Shown: positions 16,671 through 33,051, counted from the stretch's first letter. The stretch is DNA of 33,774 nucleotides from Lentisphaeria bacterium (GCA_030754995.1 JASLZG010000008.1:1-33774), one strand, 5' to 3'. Program-made: numbers and translations. The notes: generated by a model from the letters alone, not told the origin.

Positions 16671-18290
16671 TTATTCCGCGGCACCGGCAGCGGGCGGGTC
16701 GGAGGCAGGCAGAATACTGGCTAATTTGGCTTTTGCCAGCGATTCGAGAAACGCCTCTTCGGTCGCCTGCCGCATGTCGAGTGACGGCGCTTCGATGCGA
16801 TCGTTGAGGTTTTCGATATAGGCGCTGCAGACGCCGTGGAGCGCCTTTTCAACGTCGCGCAGGGACAGGGTGGCGGGGTCTCTGGCGGGCACCAGGCCGT
16901 CGCCTTCGACCTCGAGAAGGACATTGCCTTCGGTCAGATCATGGATCACGGCACGCAGCAGGCGGATCGGTACATTGTATTGCTGCTGGAACGCCAGGGC
17001 CTGCCACGGGCCAGCGTCGTCTCGATAGACGCGGCAGACTTCGTGGACGATGTAGTGGGCCAGGTGCAGGCGCGTGGAAAACGTCAGGTTCCGCAATTGA
17101 CTCTCGTGCACGTACGTCCGGATATTCTGGTAGGCGAAACTGATTTCGGCTCCGAGCAGGACAATGACCCAGTTGACCTGCAGCCAGAACAATGAAATGG
17201 GCAATCCGGCAAAGGCACCATAAATCGCGTTCATGTTGGTGATGCCGAGCTGGAAACGAATGCACATCCACTGCCAGCCCAGCCACAACAAGCCGCCGCA
17301 GGCGCCGCCGACGATGGCGGACATGATCCGCACCCGGGTGTTCGGCAGGCACAGGTACAACAGTGCAAAGGCCAGGATGATGACAAACGCCCCGGTCATG
17401 CCGAGCAAAAGCTGATAGAGCCCCAGGGCGATGTTGAGGCGCTCCTGGATGAAGCCGACAATCATCTCGCTGGACATCACGGCATTGATCATCGTCACCA
17501 CGACGATCAGCAGCGGCACGACGATCAGCACAAGCGAAAAATCGGCCAGGCGCCGGACCCAGGTGCGGCCGGTTTGAATCCCCCAGATGATGTTGAACGT
17601 CGATTCGATCTTGCTCAGCACGCGCACCACGGAATACAGGGTCAACAGCAGACCGACAATCCCCAGTGCCGTGAGATTCATCTCGGTCACCAGGTCGAGA
17701 ATCTCATTGACAAAGGTGCCGACCTCGCTCGGGATGGTCACCGTGGTGCCGGTGCGGTCGAGAAACTCTTCGAGCGCCTCGTCGAAGATTGTCGGCGCCG
17801 CCACCTCGGGAGGCGCGTCGGCACCCGGTTCGATGGCATCGGTCGAAATGGCCGGCGCCGCTGGCACCGTGTCCGGCGACTCCGGCGTTGTCGTGTCGAC
17901 GGTTGAATTCCCGGGCCTCGCGGCATCCGCATCACCGCCATCGGCAGCGGCTGGAGCGCCGGGGCGGGCGGCGGCGACATGGGCTGGCGGCGTGCCGCCG
18001 GTGTATTGCCGGATGGCATGTTTGAGGTGCTGCTCGAAGCCCATGCCCTTGGCGACAGCGAACAGCAGGGCGAGGGTCGGCACGGCCGCCATCAGTGTGA
18101 TGAACGTGAGGGCGGAGGCTTGCAGGGCGCATTTGTCGTCGATAAAACCGCGGCAGACGATGACCAACCCGCGCAGCAACGAGTACCACACCCGGCGGGA
18201 CACATCGACTTTGGCCAAATCAATTTGCCAGACACCCTCGACGAGGAATTGCCGCTGTTTGCCGATCTGTCGCTTAAGTCTCGAAATCAT
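16671..18290 (-). CDS. YihY/BrkB-family integral membrane protein
   Basis: 539 aa; KCALQASALTFITLMAAVPTLALLFAVAKG, multiple TMs, YGAFAGLPISLFWLQVNWVIVLLGAEISFAYQN. Confidence 0.88.
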   Translation of the reverse strand: MISRLKRQIGKQRQFLVEGVWQIDLAKVDVSRRVWYSLLRGLVIVCRGFIDDKCALQASALTFITLMAAVPTLALLFAVAKGMGFEQHLKHAIRQYTGGTPPAHVAAARPGAPAAADGGDADAARPGNSTVDTTTPESPDTVPAAPAISTDAIEPGADAPPEVAAPTIFDEALEEFLDRTGTTVTIPSEVGTFVNEILDLVTEMNLTALGIVGLLLTLYSVVRVLSKIESTFNIIWGIQTGRTWVRRLADFSLVLIVVPLLIVVVTMINAVMSSEMIVGFIQERLNIALGLYQLLLGMTGAFVIILAFALLYLCLPNTRVRIMSAIVGGACGGLLWLGWQWMCIRFQLGITNMNAIYGAFAGLPISLFWLQVNWVIVLLGAEISFAYQNIRTYVHESQLRNLTFSTRLHLAHYIVHEVCRVYRDDAGPWQALAFQQQYNVPIRLLRAVIHDLTEGNVLLEVEGDGLVPARDPATLSLRDVEKALHGVCSAYIENLNDRIEAPSLDMRQATEEAFLESLAKAKLASILPASDPPAAGAAE

Positions 18291-18454
18291 AGTGAATTAG
18301 TTCCAATCATGGCGACTAATTTCTCGCTGCCGCGGCGACATTGCAAATAGTAACGGCCTTGCACAACCGGGAGGCTGGGCAAAGTTAGCCGATCGTTTTC
18401 AAATGTCGCGAATCACGAAGGAGGGGGCATCGTGGGATTTTTCGGCAGCACATC

Positions 18455-19558
18455 ATGACACCGCTGCGGATCGGTATAGTCGGCGCCGGCGGCATGGGAA
18501 TGTCACATGCCGCCGCGATCAGCGAATTGGGCGAATTCGAGCTTGCCGGCCTGTGCGACGTAGACCGTGAAATGGTCGAAGCAACAGCCGGAAAGAGCGG
18601 GGTGCCGGCGTTCACTGACTACACGGAAATGGTTCGTGCCGACCGCCTGGACGCGGTCCTGGTCGCGACGCCGCACTACTTCCATCCGCCGGTGGTTGAG
18701 CATGCCTTGGCGAACGGTGTGCATGTCATGTGCGAAAAACCGATCGCCGTTCACGTGCGCGATGCGCAGCGGATGATCGATGCGCATGCCGGCAGCGGCG
18801 TGCGGTTTGGCGTCATGTTTCAGATGCGGACAAACCCGCTTTTCCGGGCCGTTCACGAGCTGGTCGCATCCGGCGCACTGGGTGAACTGCAGCGCACGAA
18901 CTGGATCATCACCAACTGGTACCGGCCGCAGGCATACTACGACATGGGCGGCTGGCGCGGTACCTGGAAAGGCGAAGGCGGCGGTGTGCTGATCAACCAG
19001 TGCCCGCACCAGCTCGACCTGATGCAATGGATCTGCGGCATGCCGGTGCGCCTCCGCGCCCACTGCCGGCTCGGCGCCCGGCATGAGATCGAGGTCGAGG
19101 ACGACGTCACGGCGGTCCTCGAATACGCCAACGGCGCTACCGGGATTTTCGTGACGTCTACGGGCGAAGCGCCGGGCGCCAACCGCTTCGAGATCGTCGG
19201 CGACCTGGGTACGGTCATTGTTGAAAACGACGAGGTGCGTTATTGCCGGACCGCGATGTCGGTGCGGCAGCACATTGCAACGGCCGACAAATCATTCGCC
19301 AAGGTGGACGTCGAGGAAGTGGATGTACCCATTCCGGCCGGCGGCGGCGCGCACATCGACATTCTGACGAACTTTGCCGCGGCAATCCTCGACCCGGAAC
19401 TGGCGGTTGTCGCACCGGGCTGCGAAGCGATCAACCAGGTGACGCTGCAGAATGCCATGCTGATGTCAGGCCTGCAGAAGCGGCCGGTAGAGCTGCCGCT
19501 CGACGGCGATGCGTACGTGGCTTTCCTGGATGACCTGATCGCCTCGGCGGCACAATGA
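18455..19558 (+). CDS. Gfo/Idh/MocA family oxidoreductase
   Basis: RIGIVGAGGMGMSHAAAISELGEFELAGLCDVD (Rossmann), VATPHYFHPPVVEHALANGVHVMCEKPIAVHVRDA (EKP motif). Confidence 0.93.
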   Translation: MTPLRIGIVGAGGMGMSHAAAISELGEFELAGLCDVDREMVEATAGKSGVPAFTDYTEMVRADRLDAVLVATPHYFHPPVVEHALANGVHVMCEKPIAVHVRDAQRMIDAHAGSGVRFGVMFQMRTNPLFRAVHELVASGALGELQRTNWIITNWYRPQAYYDMGGWRGTWKGEGGGVLINQCPHQLDLMQWICGMPVRLRAHCRLGARHEIEVEDDVTAVLEYANGATGIFVTSTGEAPGANRFEIVGDLGTVIVENDEVRYCRTAMSVRQHIATADKSFAKVDVEEVDVPIPAGGGAHIDILTNFAAAILDPELAVVAPGCEAINQVTLQNAMLMSGLQKRPVELPLDGDAYVAFLDDLIASAAQ

Positions 19559-19592
19559 AAAAACGCCCCGGCGTTGCCACCGGGGCGCTTTT
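19558..19592. terminator. Bidirectional intrinsic terminator between convergent oxidoreductase and groEL
   Basis: A6 - CGCCCCGG - CGTTGCCA - CCGGGGCG - C - T4: perfect 8-bp GC stem with A-tract and T-tract on opposite sides. Confidence 0.85.
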
Positions 19593-19611
19593 CATTCGAT
19601 CTTCGTACGGC

Positions 19612-21273
<1,662 letters not shown>

Positions 21274-21334
21274 TCAGGTGTCCCGCCTTCGCCTTGCGGC
21301 CACGGCAGGGCAATGCGGGTTTCAGTAACGGGTG

Positions 21335-21622
21335 TCAGCCGACGATCGCCAGAATGTCGCTGGCGTTGAGAATCTTGTACTCGTTGTCGCCGCATTTGAC
21401 TTCGGTGCCGCCATACTTGGCGGTCAGTACGAGGTCGCCGACCTTGACATCGAACTTGATCTTTTTGCCGTTGTCATCGATACCGCCGGTGCCGATCGCC
21501 ACGATCTTGGCTTCCTGGGGCTTTTCCTTGGCACTGTCGGGAATGACAATGCCGCCTTTCATCTGCTCTGTTTCCTCGATGTCTTCGATGAGGACGCGGT
21601 CGCCGAGGGGTTTGATTTTCAT
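21335..21622 (-). CDS. groES: Co-chaperonin GroES (10 kDa)
   Basis: MKIKPLGDRVLIEDIEETEQMKGGIVIPDSAKEKPQEAKIVAIGTGG...; ATG at 21622 preceded by GGAGG. ORF-track upstream extension to 21724 covers repeat DNA and is not native. Confidence 0.97.
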   Translation of the reverse strand: MKIKPLGDRVLIEDIEETEQMKGGIVIPDSAKEKPQEAKIVAIGTGGIDDNGKKIKFDVKVGDLVLTAKYGGTEVKCGDNEYKILNASDILAIVG

Positions 21623-21644
21623 CTTGGCCTCCGTTGTGGTTTGG

Positions 21645-21717
21645 GAGTTGTTCGGTTGGTTGCGTTCGTAAAATGTAAAGAGTTGTTCGGTTGGTTGCGT
21701 TCGTAAAATGTAAAGAG
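21645..21717. repeat. 35-bp direct tandem duplication in the groES leader
   Basis: AGTTGTTCGGTTGGTTGCGTTCGTAAAATGTAAAG at 21646-21680 repeated exactly at 21681-21715, with short matching flanks. Confidence 0.97.
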
Positions 21718-21755
21718 ATTGCAACTAAGCAAACTCCGAGCCAGCATCAGAAACA

Positions 21756-21792
21756 GACTGTTAACTTACTTGTTTACAGTCAATTATAATTG
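21756..21792. promoter_or_regulatory. Operator-like inverted repeat and palindromic -10-like element upstream of groESL
   Basis: GACTGTTAAC-TTACTT-GTTTACAGTC (9/10 arms) at 21756-21781, followed directly by perfect 12-bp palindrome CAATTATAATTG (21781-21792), which has TATAAT on both strands. Confidence 0.5.
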
Positions 21793-22048
21793 TATATCTT
21801 GTTTTTCGACATCACCGATGTCCCACACCTGTGACACGGCGTGCCAACCCCGTGCGACAGCCTGTCTCACTGTGTCATGGGGGCCTTGGTAGCACCACTG
21901 CTTTCCGCGCCGGCGTTCCCGGCATCGCGGCCGAAGGCCCGCCGGAAAAGTTTGCGCCACCAACGGCTTCACGCTGCGGAACATTGACAACTCACATCCC
22001 GCGAATAGGGTAGCAGCCGAACCCTGAACATTCCTGCGAGGTGATCTC

Positions 22049-22921
22049 ATGAAAATCGGATGGATCGGCACCGGCGTGATGGGTGCATCGATGGCCGGAC
22101 ACTTACAAGCAGCAGGCCACGAGCTTGCACTTTTCAACCGCACCAAGGCCAAGGCGGACGCCCTGCTCGCCGGCGGCGCTGCCTGGTGCGACACCCCGGC
22201 AGCGGTCGCTGCCAGCAGCGAAATCGTCTTCACGATTGTCGGGTTCCCGTACGACGTCGAGTCCACCTACCTGGGCGACAACGGTGTCCTGGCGGCGGAC
22301 GGCCCGTGCCGAATCGTCGTCGACATGACAACCAGCCAGCCGAGCCTGGCGGTGAAGATTGGCGAATCCGCGGCAGCGAAGAACATCGGCAGCCTGGACG
22401 CCCCGGTTTCCGGCGGCGACATCGGCGCCAGGAACGCCGCCCTGGCGATCATGGTGGGCGGCGAGCAGGCGGTTTTTGACGAGGTCCGGCCGCTGTTCGA
22501 ACTGATGGGCAAGAATATTGCCCTGATGGGCGGTCACGGGGCCGGACAGCATACGAAAATGTGCAACCAGATCCTCGTTTCCGGGACCATGATCGGGGTC
22601 TGCGAATCGTTGATGTACGGGAGCACGGTCGGGCTCGACCAGCAGGCGGTGATCGACGTCATCGGCAGCGGCGCCGCGAGCTCATGGGCAATCAACAATC
22701 TCGGCCCGCGCATTGTGCAGAAGGATTACGACCCTGGTTTCTATGTCGAGCATTTCATCAAGGACATGGGCATCGCGCTGGAGGAAGCGGCGGCGCTGGA
22801 CCTGGCTCTGCCGGGCCTGGCCTTGGTGCACCAGTTGTATACGGCGGTCAAGGCCCAGGGGCATGGGCGCGACGGCACGCAGGCGCTGATCCTGGCGCTG
22901 AAGGCGCTGAACGGCGGCTGA
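22049..22921 (+). CDS. NAD(P)-dependent beta-hydroxyacid dehydrogenase (3-hydroxyisobutyrate dehydrogenase-like)
   Basis: [73 protein letters not shown] (catalytic Lys region). Confidence 0.93.
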   Translation: MKIGWIGTGVMGASMAGHLQAAGHELALFNRTKAKADALLAGGAAWCDTPAAVAASSEIVFTIVGFPYDVESTYLGDNGVLAADGPCRIVVDMTTSQPSLAVKIGESAAAKNIGSLDAPVSGGDIGARNAALAIMVGGEQAVFDEVRPLFELMGKNIALMGGHGAGQHTKMCNQILVSGTMIGVCESLMYGSTVGLDQQAVIDVIGSGAASSWAINNLGPRIVQKDYDPGFYVEHFIKDMGIALEEAAALDLALPGLALVHQLYTAVKAQGHGRDGTQALILALKALNGG

Positions 22922-22937
22922 TTGACCGCGACAGCTG

Positions 22938-22965
22938 TTGTATCAGCCTGTTCCATCGCTATAGT
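22938..22965 (+). promoter_or_regulatory. Putative promoter for gltBD leader
   Basis: TTGTAT - 16 nt - TATAGT in the intergenic region upstream of gltB. Confidence 0.35.
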
Positions 22966-23102
22966 ACCGCCCCGCCACAATCAAAGGGGTTGGCGTGTGT
23001 TTGCGAACAACGCGCAGTTGGTCCGCAGAACCGTCGACCTTGGCAAAAGGAATTGCCGCTCGAATCTGAATTGACCGCGTAAAAGCAGGATCTTGTTCGG
23101 AA

Positions 23103-23134
23103 ACATGGAGTGACAACACTCTGTGTTTTTTTTT
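23103..23134 (+). terminator. Intrinsic terminator within the gltB upstream region (possible attenuator)
   Basis: ACATGGAGTG - ACAA - CACTCTGTGT followed by T8: 10-bp stem with two G-U wobbles, ending about 30 nt before the gltB GTG start. Confidence 0.75.
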
Positions 23135-23165
23135 CTCCGGGAAAAATGGCAAGGACAAAAAGATC

Positions 23166-27713
<4,548 letters not shown>

Positions 27714-27754
27714 TCCTGTAATTGCGGTGAAAGACACCGCGAATGGAGACAGCG

Positions 27755-29218
27755 ATGGGAAAACCGACAGGGTTCATGGAGTTCTCACGGGAGATGCCGG
27801 CAAAGCGGCCCGTGGCGGAACGTGTGGGCGATTACAAGGAATATTACGAGCCGTATCCTGAGGAGAAGTTGAAGAACCAGGCCGGCCGCTGCATGAACTG
27901 CGGTGTGCCCTTCTGCCACAGCGGCTGCCCGCTCGGCAACATCATCCCCGACTGGAACGACCTGGTCTACCGCGGGCTCTGGCGTGAAGCCATCGATCGC
28001 CTCCACGCCACCAACAACTTCCCGGAATTCACCGGGCGCCTCTGCCCTGCCCCGTGTGAGGAAGCCTGCGTGCTCGGCATCACGGCCCCGCCGGTGACCA
28101 TCGAGAATATCGAGAAGACGATCGTCGAGTACGCCTGGGAACACGGCTTCATCAAGCCGAGCCCGCCGGCGCAGCGCACCGGCAAGACCGTCGCGGTTGT
28201 GGGTTCCGGGCCTGCCGGACTGGCCGCCGCCGTGCAACTCAACCGCGCCGGGCACACCGTGACCGTGCTGGAGCGCGCCGACCGCATCGGCGGTCTGCTG
28301 CGCTACGGCATCCCCCATTTCAAGATGGAGAAATGGGTCATCGACCGGCGCGTCGAACTGATGGAAGCCGAGGGTATCATCTTCGAGACCAACGCCGATG
28401 TCGGCTTCAGCTACCCGGTCGACAGGCTGGATGCGTTCGACGCCGTGATCCTTTCCGGCGGCGCCACCAAACCGCGTGACCTGCCGATTCCCGGCCGCGA
28501 GCTCGACGGTGTTCACTTCGCCATGGAATTCCTGGCCCAGCAGAACAAGCGGTGCGAGAGCGATCCGGAACCCGAAACGCAGATCTTGGCAACCGACAAA
28601 CACGTGGTCGTCATCGGCGGCGGCGACACCGGCAGCGACTGCGTCGGCACATCGAACCGGCACGGCGCCGCATCCGTTGCCAACTTCGAGATCTTCCCCC
28701 AGCCGCCGGCCGAACGGCCCGAAAGCCAGCCGTGGCCGTACTGGCCGATGCGCATGCGCACCAGCTCATCGCACGAGGAAGGCTGCAACCGCGAATACAG
28801 CATCATGACCAAAAAATTCATCGGCGTCGACGGCAAGGTCGATGAACTGATCACGGTGCGGGTCGAATTTGTGCCCAACCCCAACGGCGGCCGTCCCGAA
28901 ATGAAGGAGATCGAGGGCAGCGAGAAACACCACCCCGCCCAGCTGGTGCTGCTGGCCATGGGCTTTCTCGGCCCGGAACCCGATGGCGTCGTCGCCCAGC
29001 TCGGCATCGAGCTCGACCAGCGCGGCAACGTCAAGTCGGACGGGAACTACATGACCAGCCGCGCCGGCACCTTCTGCGCCGGCGACATGCGGCGCGGCCA
29101 GTCACTGGTCGTCTGGGCCATCTCCGAAGGCCGCGAAGCAGCCTGCAGCGTCGACCGCTATCTCACCGGCCACACTGAGCTGCCGACCAAGGGAAAAGGT
29201 GACCTGCCGCGCCGGTAG
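27755..29218 (+). CDS. gltD: Glutamate synthase small subunit (beta)
   Basis: Fe-S motifs [25 protein letters not shown] and [15 protein letters not shown] motif [27 protein letters not shown] motif [22 protein letters not shown]. Start placed at MGKPTG (GGAGA upstream); ORF track begins at 27743. Confidence 0.97.
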   Translation: MGKPTGFMEFSREMPAKRPVAERVGDYKEYYEPYPEEKLKNQAGRCMNCGVPFCHSGCPLGNIIPDWNDLVYRGLWREAIDRLHATNNFPEFTGRLCPAPCEEACVLGITAPPVTIENIEKTIVEYAWEHGFIKPSPPAQRTGKTVAVVGSGPAGLAAAVQLNRAGHTVTVLERADRIGGLLRYGIPHFKMEKWVIDRRVELMEAEGIIFETNADVGFSYPVDRLDAFDAVILSGGATKPRDLPIPGRELDGVHFAMEFLAQQNKRCESDPEPETQILATDKHVVVIGGGDTGSDCVGTSNRHGAASVANFEIFPQPPAERPESQPWPYWPMRMRTSSSHEEGCNREYSIMTKKFIGVDGKVDELITVRVEFVPNPNGGRPEMKEIEGSEKHHPAQLVLLAMGFLGPEPDGVVAQLGIELDQRGNVKSDGNYMTSRAGTFCAGDMRRGQSLVVWAISEGREAACSVDRYLTGHTELPTKGKGDLPRR

Positions 29219-29437
29219 AAACGCCCCGGGATTGTTGTCCCCCCGTCGCTGGCTGTCGGCCGGCGGCGGCAGCGGACGGGGTGACCAGTGGCCGGATCGA
29301 ATGGCCGGGCTCATTCGCCACGCCGAAGCGGGAATCTGAGTGGACAAGGCCCGGCACCGGCATGGTTGCGTCGGGTCGCGGTGATGCTATCGTATTAATT
29401 CGTTTTGCCACAGCTGCGGTGCAACCGAGGAGAACTC

Positions 29438-30391
29438 ATGAAAGTCTTGATCACCGGAGGTGCCGGCTTCATCGGCAGCCATCTGTGTGATGTCCTGCTT
29501 GGGCGCGGCCATTCGGTGATGATTCTCGACGACCTCTCGACCGGCAGCATGAGCAATGTCGAGCAGCATCTCGACACGCCGGATTTCACCTTGGCCATCG
29601 ACACGGTTCTCGACGAGATGGTCCTGGACCGCCTGGTCAGCGAGTGCGATGTCATCTATCACCTGGCCGCCGCTGTCGGCGTACAACTGATCGTCCAGAA
29701 ACCGTTGCACACGATCCGCACGAACGTCGAGGGCACCACCCACGTCCTCAATATGGCGCAGCGGTACGGCAAGAAAGTGGTGATCGCCTCGACCTCGGAA
29801 GTCTACGGCAAAAGTTCGAAAGTACCGTTCTCCGAAGGCGACGACACGGTGAGCGGCCCGACGACCAAGCACCGCTGGGCCTATGCGTGCTCGAAAGCGA
29901 TCGATGAATTCGCCGGCTTCGCCATGGCCAAGGAGTCGGGCATCCCGGTTTGCGTCCTGCGGCTGTTTAATACTGTCGGCCGGCGCCAGAGCGGGCAGTA
30001 CGGCATGGTCGTTCCGAACTTTGTGAAGCAGGCGCTCAACGGCGATCCGATCACCGTTTTCGGCAACGGCGAACAGACACGATGCTTTGCCAATGTCGCC
30101 GATGTCACCCGCGCCATGGCCGACCTGCTCTCCTGTCCGGCGGCGGAAGGCGAGGTGGTGAATCTCGGATCGAACAGCGAGATCTCGATCAACGACCTGG
30201 CGCACACCGTGAAAGCTACATTGCAGAGCAATTCCGAGATCACCCATATCTCGTATGACGAAGCCTACGAGGACGGCTTCGAGGATATGCTGCGTCGCGT
30301 GCCGGACTTGAGCAAGGCCGAACGGTTGTTGGGTTACGCGTCGACGATCGACCTCGAGCAGACCATCCTCGAGGTCGCCGGCCACGCCTGA
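29438..30391 (+). CDS. NAD-dependent epimerase/dehydratase (UDP-glucose 4-epimerase/UDP-glucuronate decarboxylase-like, extended SDR)
   Basis: MKVLITGGAGFIGSHLCDVLLGRGHSVMILDDLSTG; catalytic YACSK; GAGGAG ribosome-binding site upstream of ATG 29438. Confidence 0.93.
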   Translation: MKVLITGGAGFIGSHLCDVLLGRGHSVMILDDLSTGSMSNVEQHLDTPDFTLAIDTVLDEMVLDRLVSECDVIYHLAAAVGVQLIVQKPLHTIRTNVEGTTHVLNMAQRYGKKVVIASTSEVYGKSSKVPFSEGDDTVSGPTTKHRWAYACSKAIDEFAGFAMAKESGIPVCVLRLFNTVGRRQSGQYGMVVPNFVKQALNGDPITVFGNGEQTRCFANVADVTRAMADLLSCPAAEGEVVNLGSNSEISINDLAHTVKATLQSNSEITHISYDEAYEDGFEDMLRRVPDLSKAERLLGYASTIDLEQTILEVAGHA

Positions 30392-30471
30392 GGCACAACC
30401 TGGCAACAGACACCGTCTCTGACTTGTGACCTGCGGCAACCAACTGTTGCGCAACTTGTGGGAAACACATT

Positions 30472-33051
30472 ATGGCAACCGAAGAACATGCCAAATACCG
30501 CCCGGCCAGGATCGAGCCGAAGTGGCAGAAATTCTGGCACTCCAACGAAACCTTCAAGGCCGAGGACGAATCGGCCAAGCCGAAACTCTATGTCCTCGAC
30601 ATGTTCCCGTATCCCAGCGGTGCGGGACTGCACGTCGGACATCCGGAAGGGTACACGGCGACGGACATCTGGTGCCGCTACAAGCGCATGCGCGGCTACA
30701 ATGTGCTGCACCCGATGGGCTGGGACGCCTTCGGGCTGCCAGCCGAACAATACGCCGTCGAGACCGGCACGCGCCCAGCCGAGACCACCGCCGGAAACGT
30801 CGTCAACTTCAAGCGCCAGATCCAGTCGCTCGGTTTTTCGTATGACTGGTCGCGCGAGATAAACACGACCGACCCGAAATATTACCGCTGGACCCAGTGG
30901 ATCTTCCTGCAGTTGTACAAGAAGGACCTGGTCTATCTCGACGAGATCGCCGTCAACTGGTGCCCGGAGCTCGGCACCGTGCTGGCCAATGAGGAAGTGA
31001 TCGACGGCAGGAGCGAGCGCGGCAATCACCCGGTCGTGAGGCGGCCGATGAAGCAGTGGATACTGCGCATCACCGAGTACGCCGAGCGCCTGCTCAACGA
31101 TCTCGACGATCTCGACTGGCCGGAAGGCATCAAGGAAATGCAGCGCAACTGGATCGGCAAATCCACCGGCGCCGAAGTTGATTTCAAGGTGATCGGTCAC
31201 GGCGATGCCATCCGCGTCTACACGACGCGGCCCGATACGTTGTTCGGGGCGACCTACATGGTGCTCGCACCCGAGCATCCGCTGGTCGCGCCGATCACTG
31301 CCGACGAGCAGCGGGCGGCAGTAGAGGCATATGTCGAGGCGTCTTCCCACAAATCAGATCTCGACCGTACCGAACTGAATACCGAGAAGTCCGGTGTCTT
31401 TGTCGGGGCGTACGCGACCAATCCGGTCAACGGCGAGGCGATCCCGATCTGGATCAGTGACTACGTGCTGGTCACCTACGGCACCGGCGCCATCATGTCG
31501 GTGCCGGCGCACGATATGCGCGACTTCGAGTTTGCCGAAAAGTTCGGCATCGAGATCCGCTGCATCCTCGAACCGGAAGCCGCCGCCGATGTCGACGTTG
31601 CCGACGTGCTCGCCGGCAAAGCATGCTGGACCGGCGACGGCAAAGCCATCCGCTCGGCCAATGATCACGGCCTCGATATCAATGGGCTGGACGTCGTCAC
31701 CACGAAGCAGACGACGATCGACTGGCTCGAGGCTGAGGGGATCGGCAAGGCGGCGGTGAACTACAAGCTGCGCGACTGGCTGTTCAGCCGGCAGCGGTAC
31801 TGGGGTGAACCGTTTCCGCTGGTGCACATGGAGGACGGTGAAATCCGGCTGCTCGACGAGAGCGAACTGCCTCTCGAGCTGCCTGAAGTCGAGGACTTCA
31901 AGCCGAGCGGCGGCGGCGAATCACCATTGGCAAAGGCCGGGGACTGGCTCAACTATACCGACCCCGAGACCGGGCAGAAGGGCCGGCGCGAGACCCACAC
32001 CATGCCGCAATGGGCCGGCTCCTGCTGGTACTATCTGCGCTACATCGATCCGGGTAACGACACGGCGGCCTGGTCCCCGGAAAAGGAAAAGTACTGGATG
32101 CCGGTCGACCTCTACGTCGGCGGCGCCGAGCATGCCGTCCTGCACCTGCTCTATGCCCGCTTCTGGCACAAGGTCCTGTTTGACCTGGGCCATGTCAGCA
32201 GCAGGGAACCGTTCCAGCGGCTGATCAATCAGGGCATGATCCTCGGGCTCGGCTACCGCGACGCCCGCGGCGTGCTGGTGCCCAACGACAAGGTCGAGGA
32301 CAGGGACCACAACTATTTCCACAAGGACACCGGCGAGGAACTGGAGCAGTTCCCCGCCAAGATGTCGAAGGCGTTGAAAAATGTCGTCAACCCCGACGAT
32401 ATCGTCAAGACATACGGTGCCGACACGCTGCGGCTCTACGAAATGTTCATGGGCCCGCTGGAGGCGGTCAAGCCCTGGGACACCAGCAATGTCGAGGGCG
32501 TTCATCGCTTCCTGCACAAGGCTTGGCGCATGTTGATCGGACAGAACGGCGAGCTCACAGCGGAGATCAGCGACGAACCGCTGACACCGGAACTGCAGCG
32601 CACGCTGCATGCGACCATCAAGAAGGTCGGTGAGGATTACGAGACGCTCGACTTCAACACGGCGATTTCACAGCTGATGGTATTCGTCAACGAGTTCGGC
32701 AAGGCGCCGGCCCGCAATCGCGCCGCGATCGAGACGTTCGTCGTGATGCTGGCACCGCTGGCGCCGCATATTGCGGAGGAACTCTGGCAGCGGCTCGGCC
32801 ACGCCGACACGCTGGCTTACGAGCCGTGGCCGGAATACGACGAGAGTTGTCTCAAGGTCGACGAGATCGAAATCCTCGTCCAGCTCAAGGGCAAGCCCGT
32901 GACGCGCCTGATGATGACGCCGGACCTGGCACCGCCGGACATGGAGGCGACGGCATTGGCCGATGCCGACGTACAGAGTGCCATTGGTGCGCAGACGGTT
33001 GTCAAAGTCATCTGCGTACCGGGGCGCCTGGTTAATATCGTTGTGAAGTAG
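30472..33051 (+). CDS. leuS: Leucyl-tRNA synthetase
   Basis: 859 aa; [20 protein letters not shown] (HIGH-like HVGH), [21 protein letters not shown], editing domain [72 protein letters not shown]. Confidence 0.98.
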   Translation: MATEEHAKYRPARIEPKWQKFWHSNETFKAEDESAKPKLYVLDMFPYPSGAGLHVGHPEGYTATDIWCRYKRMRGYNVLHPMGWDAFGLPAEQYAVETGTRPAETTAGNVVNFKRQIQSLGFSYDWSREINTTDPKYYRWTQWIFLQLYKKDLVYLDEIAVNWCPELGTVLANEEVIDGRSERGNHPVVRRPMKQWILRITEYAERLLNDLDDLDWPEGIKEMQRNWIGKSTGAEVDFKVIGHGDAIRVYTTRPDTLFGATYMVLAPEHPLVAPITADEQRAAVEAYVEASSHKSDLDRTELNTEKSGVFVGAYATNPVNGEAIPIWISDYVLVTYGTGAIMSVPAHDMRDFEFAEKFGIEIRCILEPEAAADVDVADVLAGKACWTGDGKAIRSANDHGLDINGLDVVTTKQTTIDWLEAEGIGKAAVNYKLRDWLFSRQRYWGEPFPLVHMEDGEIRLLDESELPLELPEVEDFKPSGGGESPLAKAGDWLNYTDPETGQKGRRETHTMPQWAGSCWYYLRYIDPGNDTAAWSPEKEKYWMPVDLYVGGAEHAVLHLLYARFWHKVLFDLGHVSSREPFQRLINQGMILGLGYRDARGVLVPNDKVEDRDHNYFHKDTGEELEQFPAKMSKALKNVVNPDDIVKTYGADTLRLYEMFMGPLEAVKPWDTSNVEGVHRFLHKAWRMLIGQNGELTAEISDEPLTPELQRTLHATIKKVGEDYETLDFNTAISQLMVFVNEFGKAPARNRAAIETFVVMLAPLAPHIAEELWQRLGHADTLAYEPWPEYDESCLKVDEIEILVQLKGKPVTRLMMTPDLAPPDMEATALADADVQSAIGAQTVVKVICVPGRLVNIVVK

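Noticed and set aside
21623-21724. N-terminal extension of GroES in the ORF track
   Set aside because: The extension only translates the 35-bp leader duplication. GroES starts at MKIKPLGDR with a GGAGG RBS.
30440-30471. GTTGCGCAAC palindrome before leuS as a possible T-box or operator
   Set aside because: No T-box sequence or terminator/antiterminator was found; a 10-bp palindrome alone is weak evidence.
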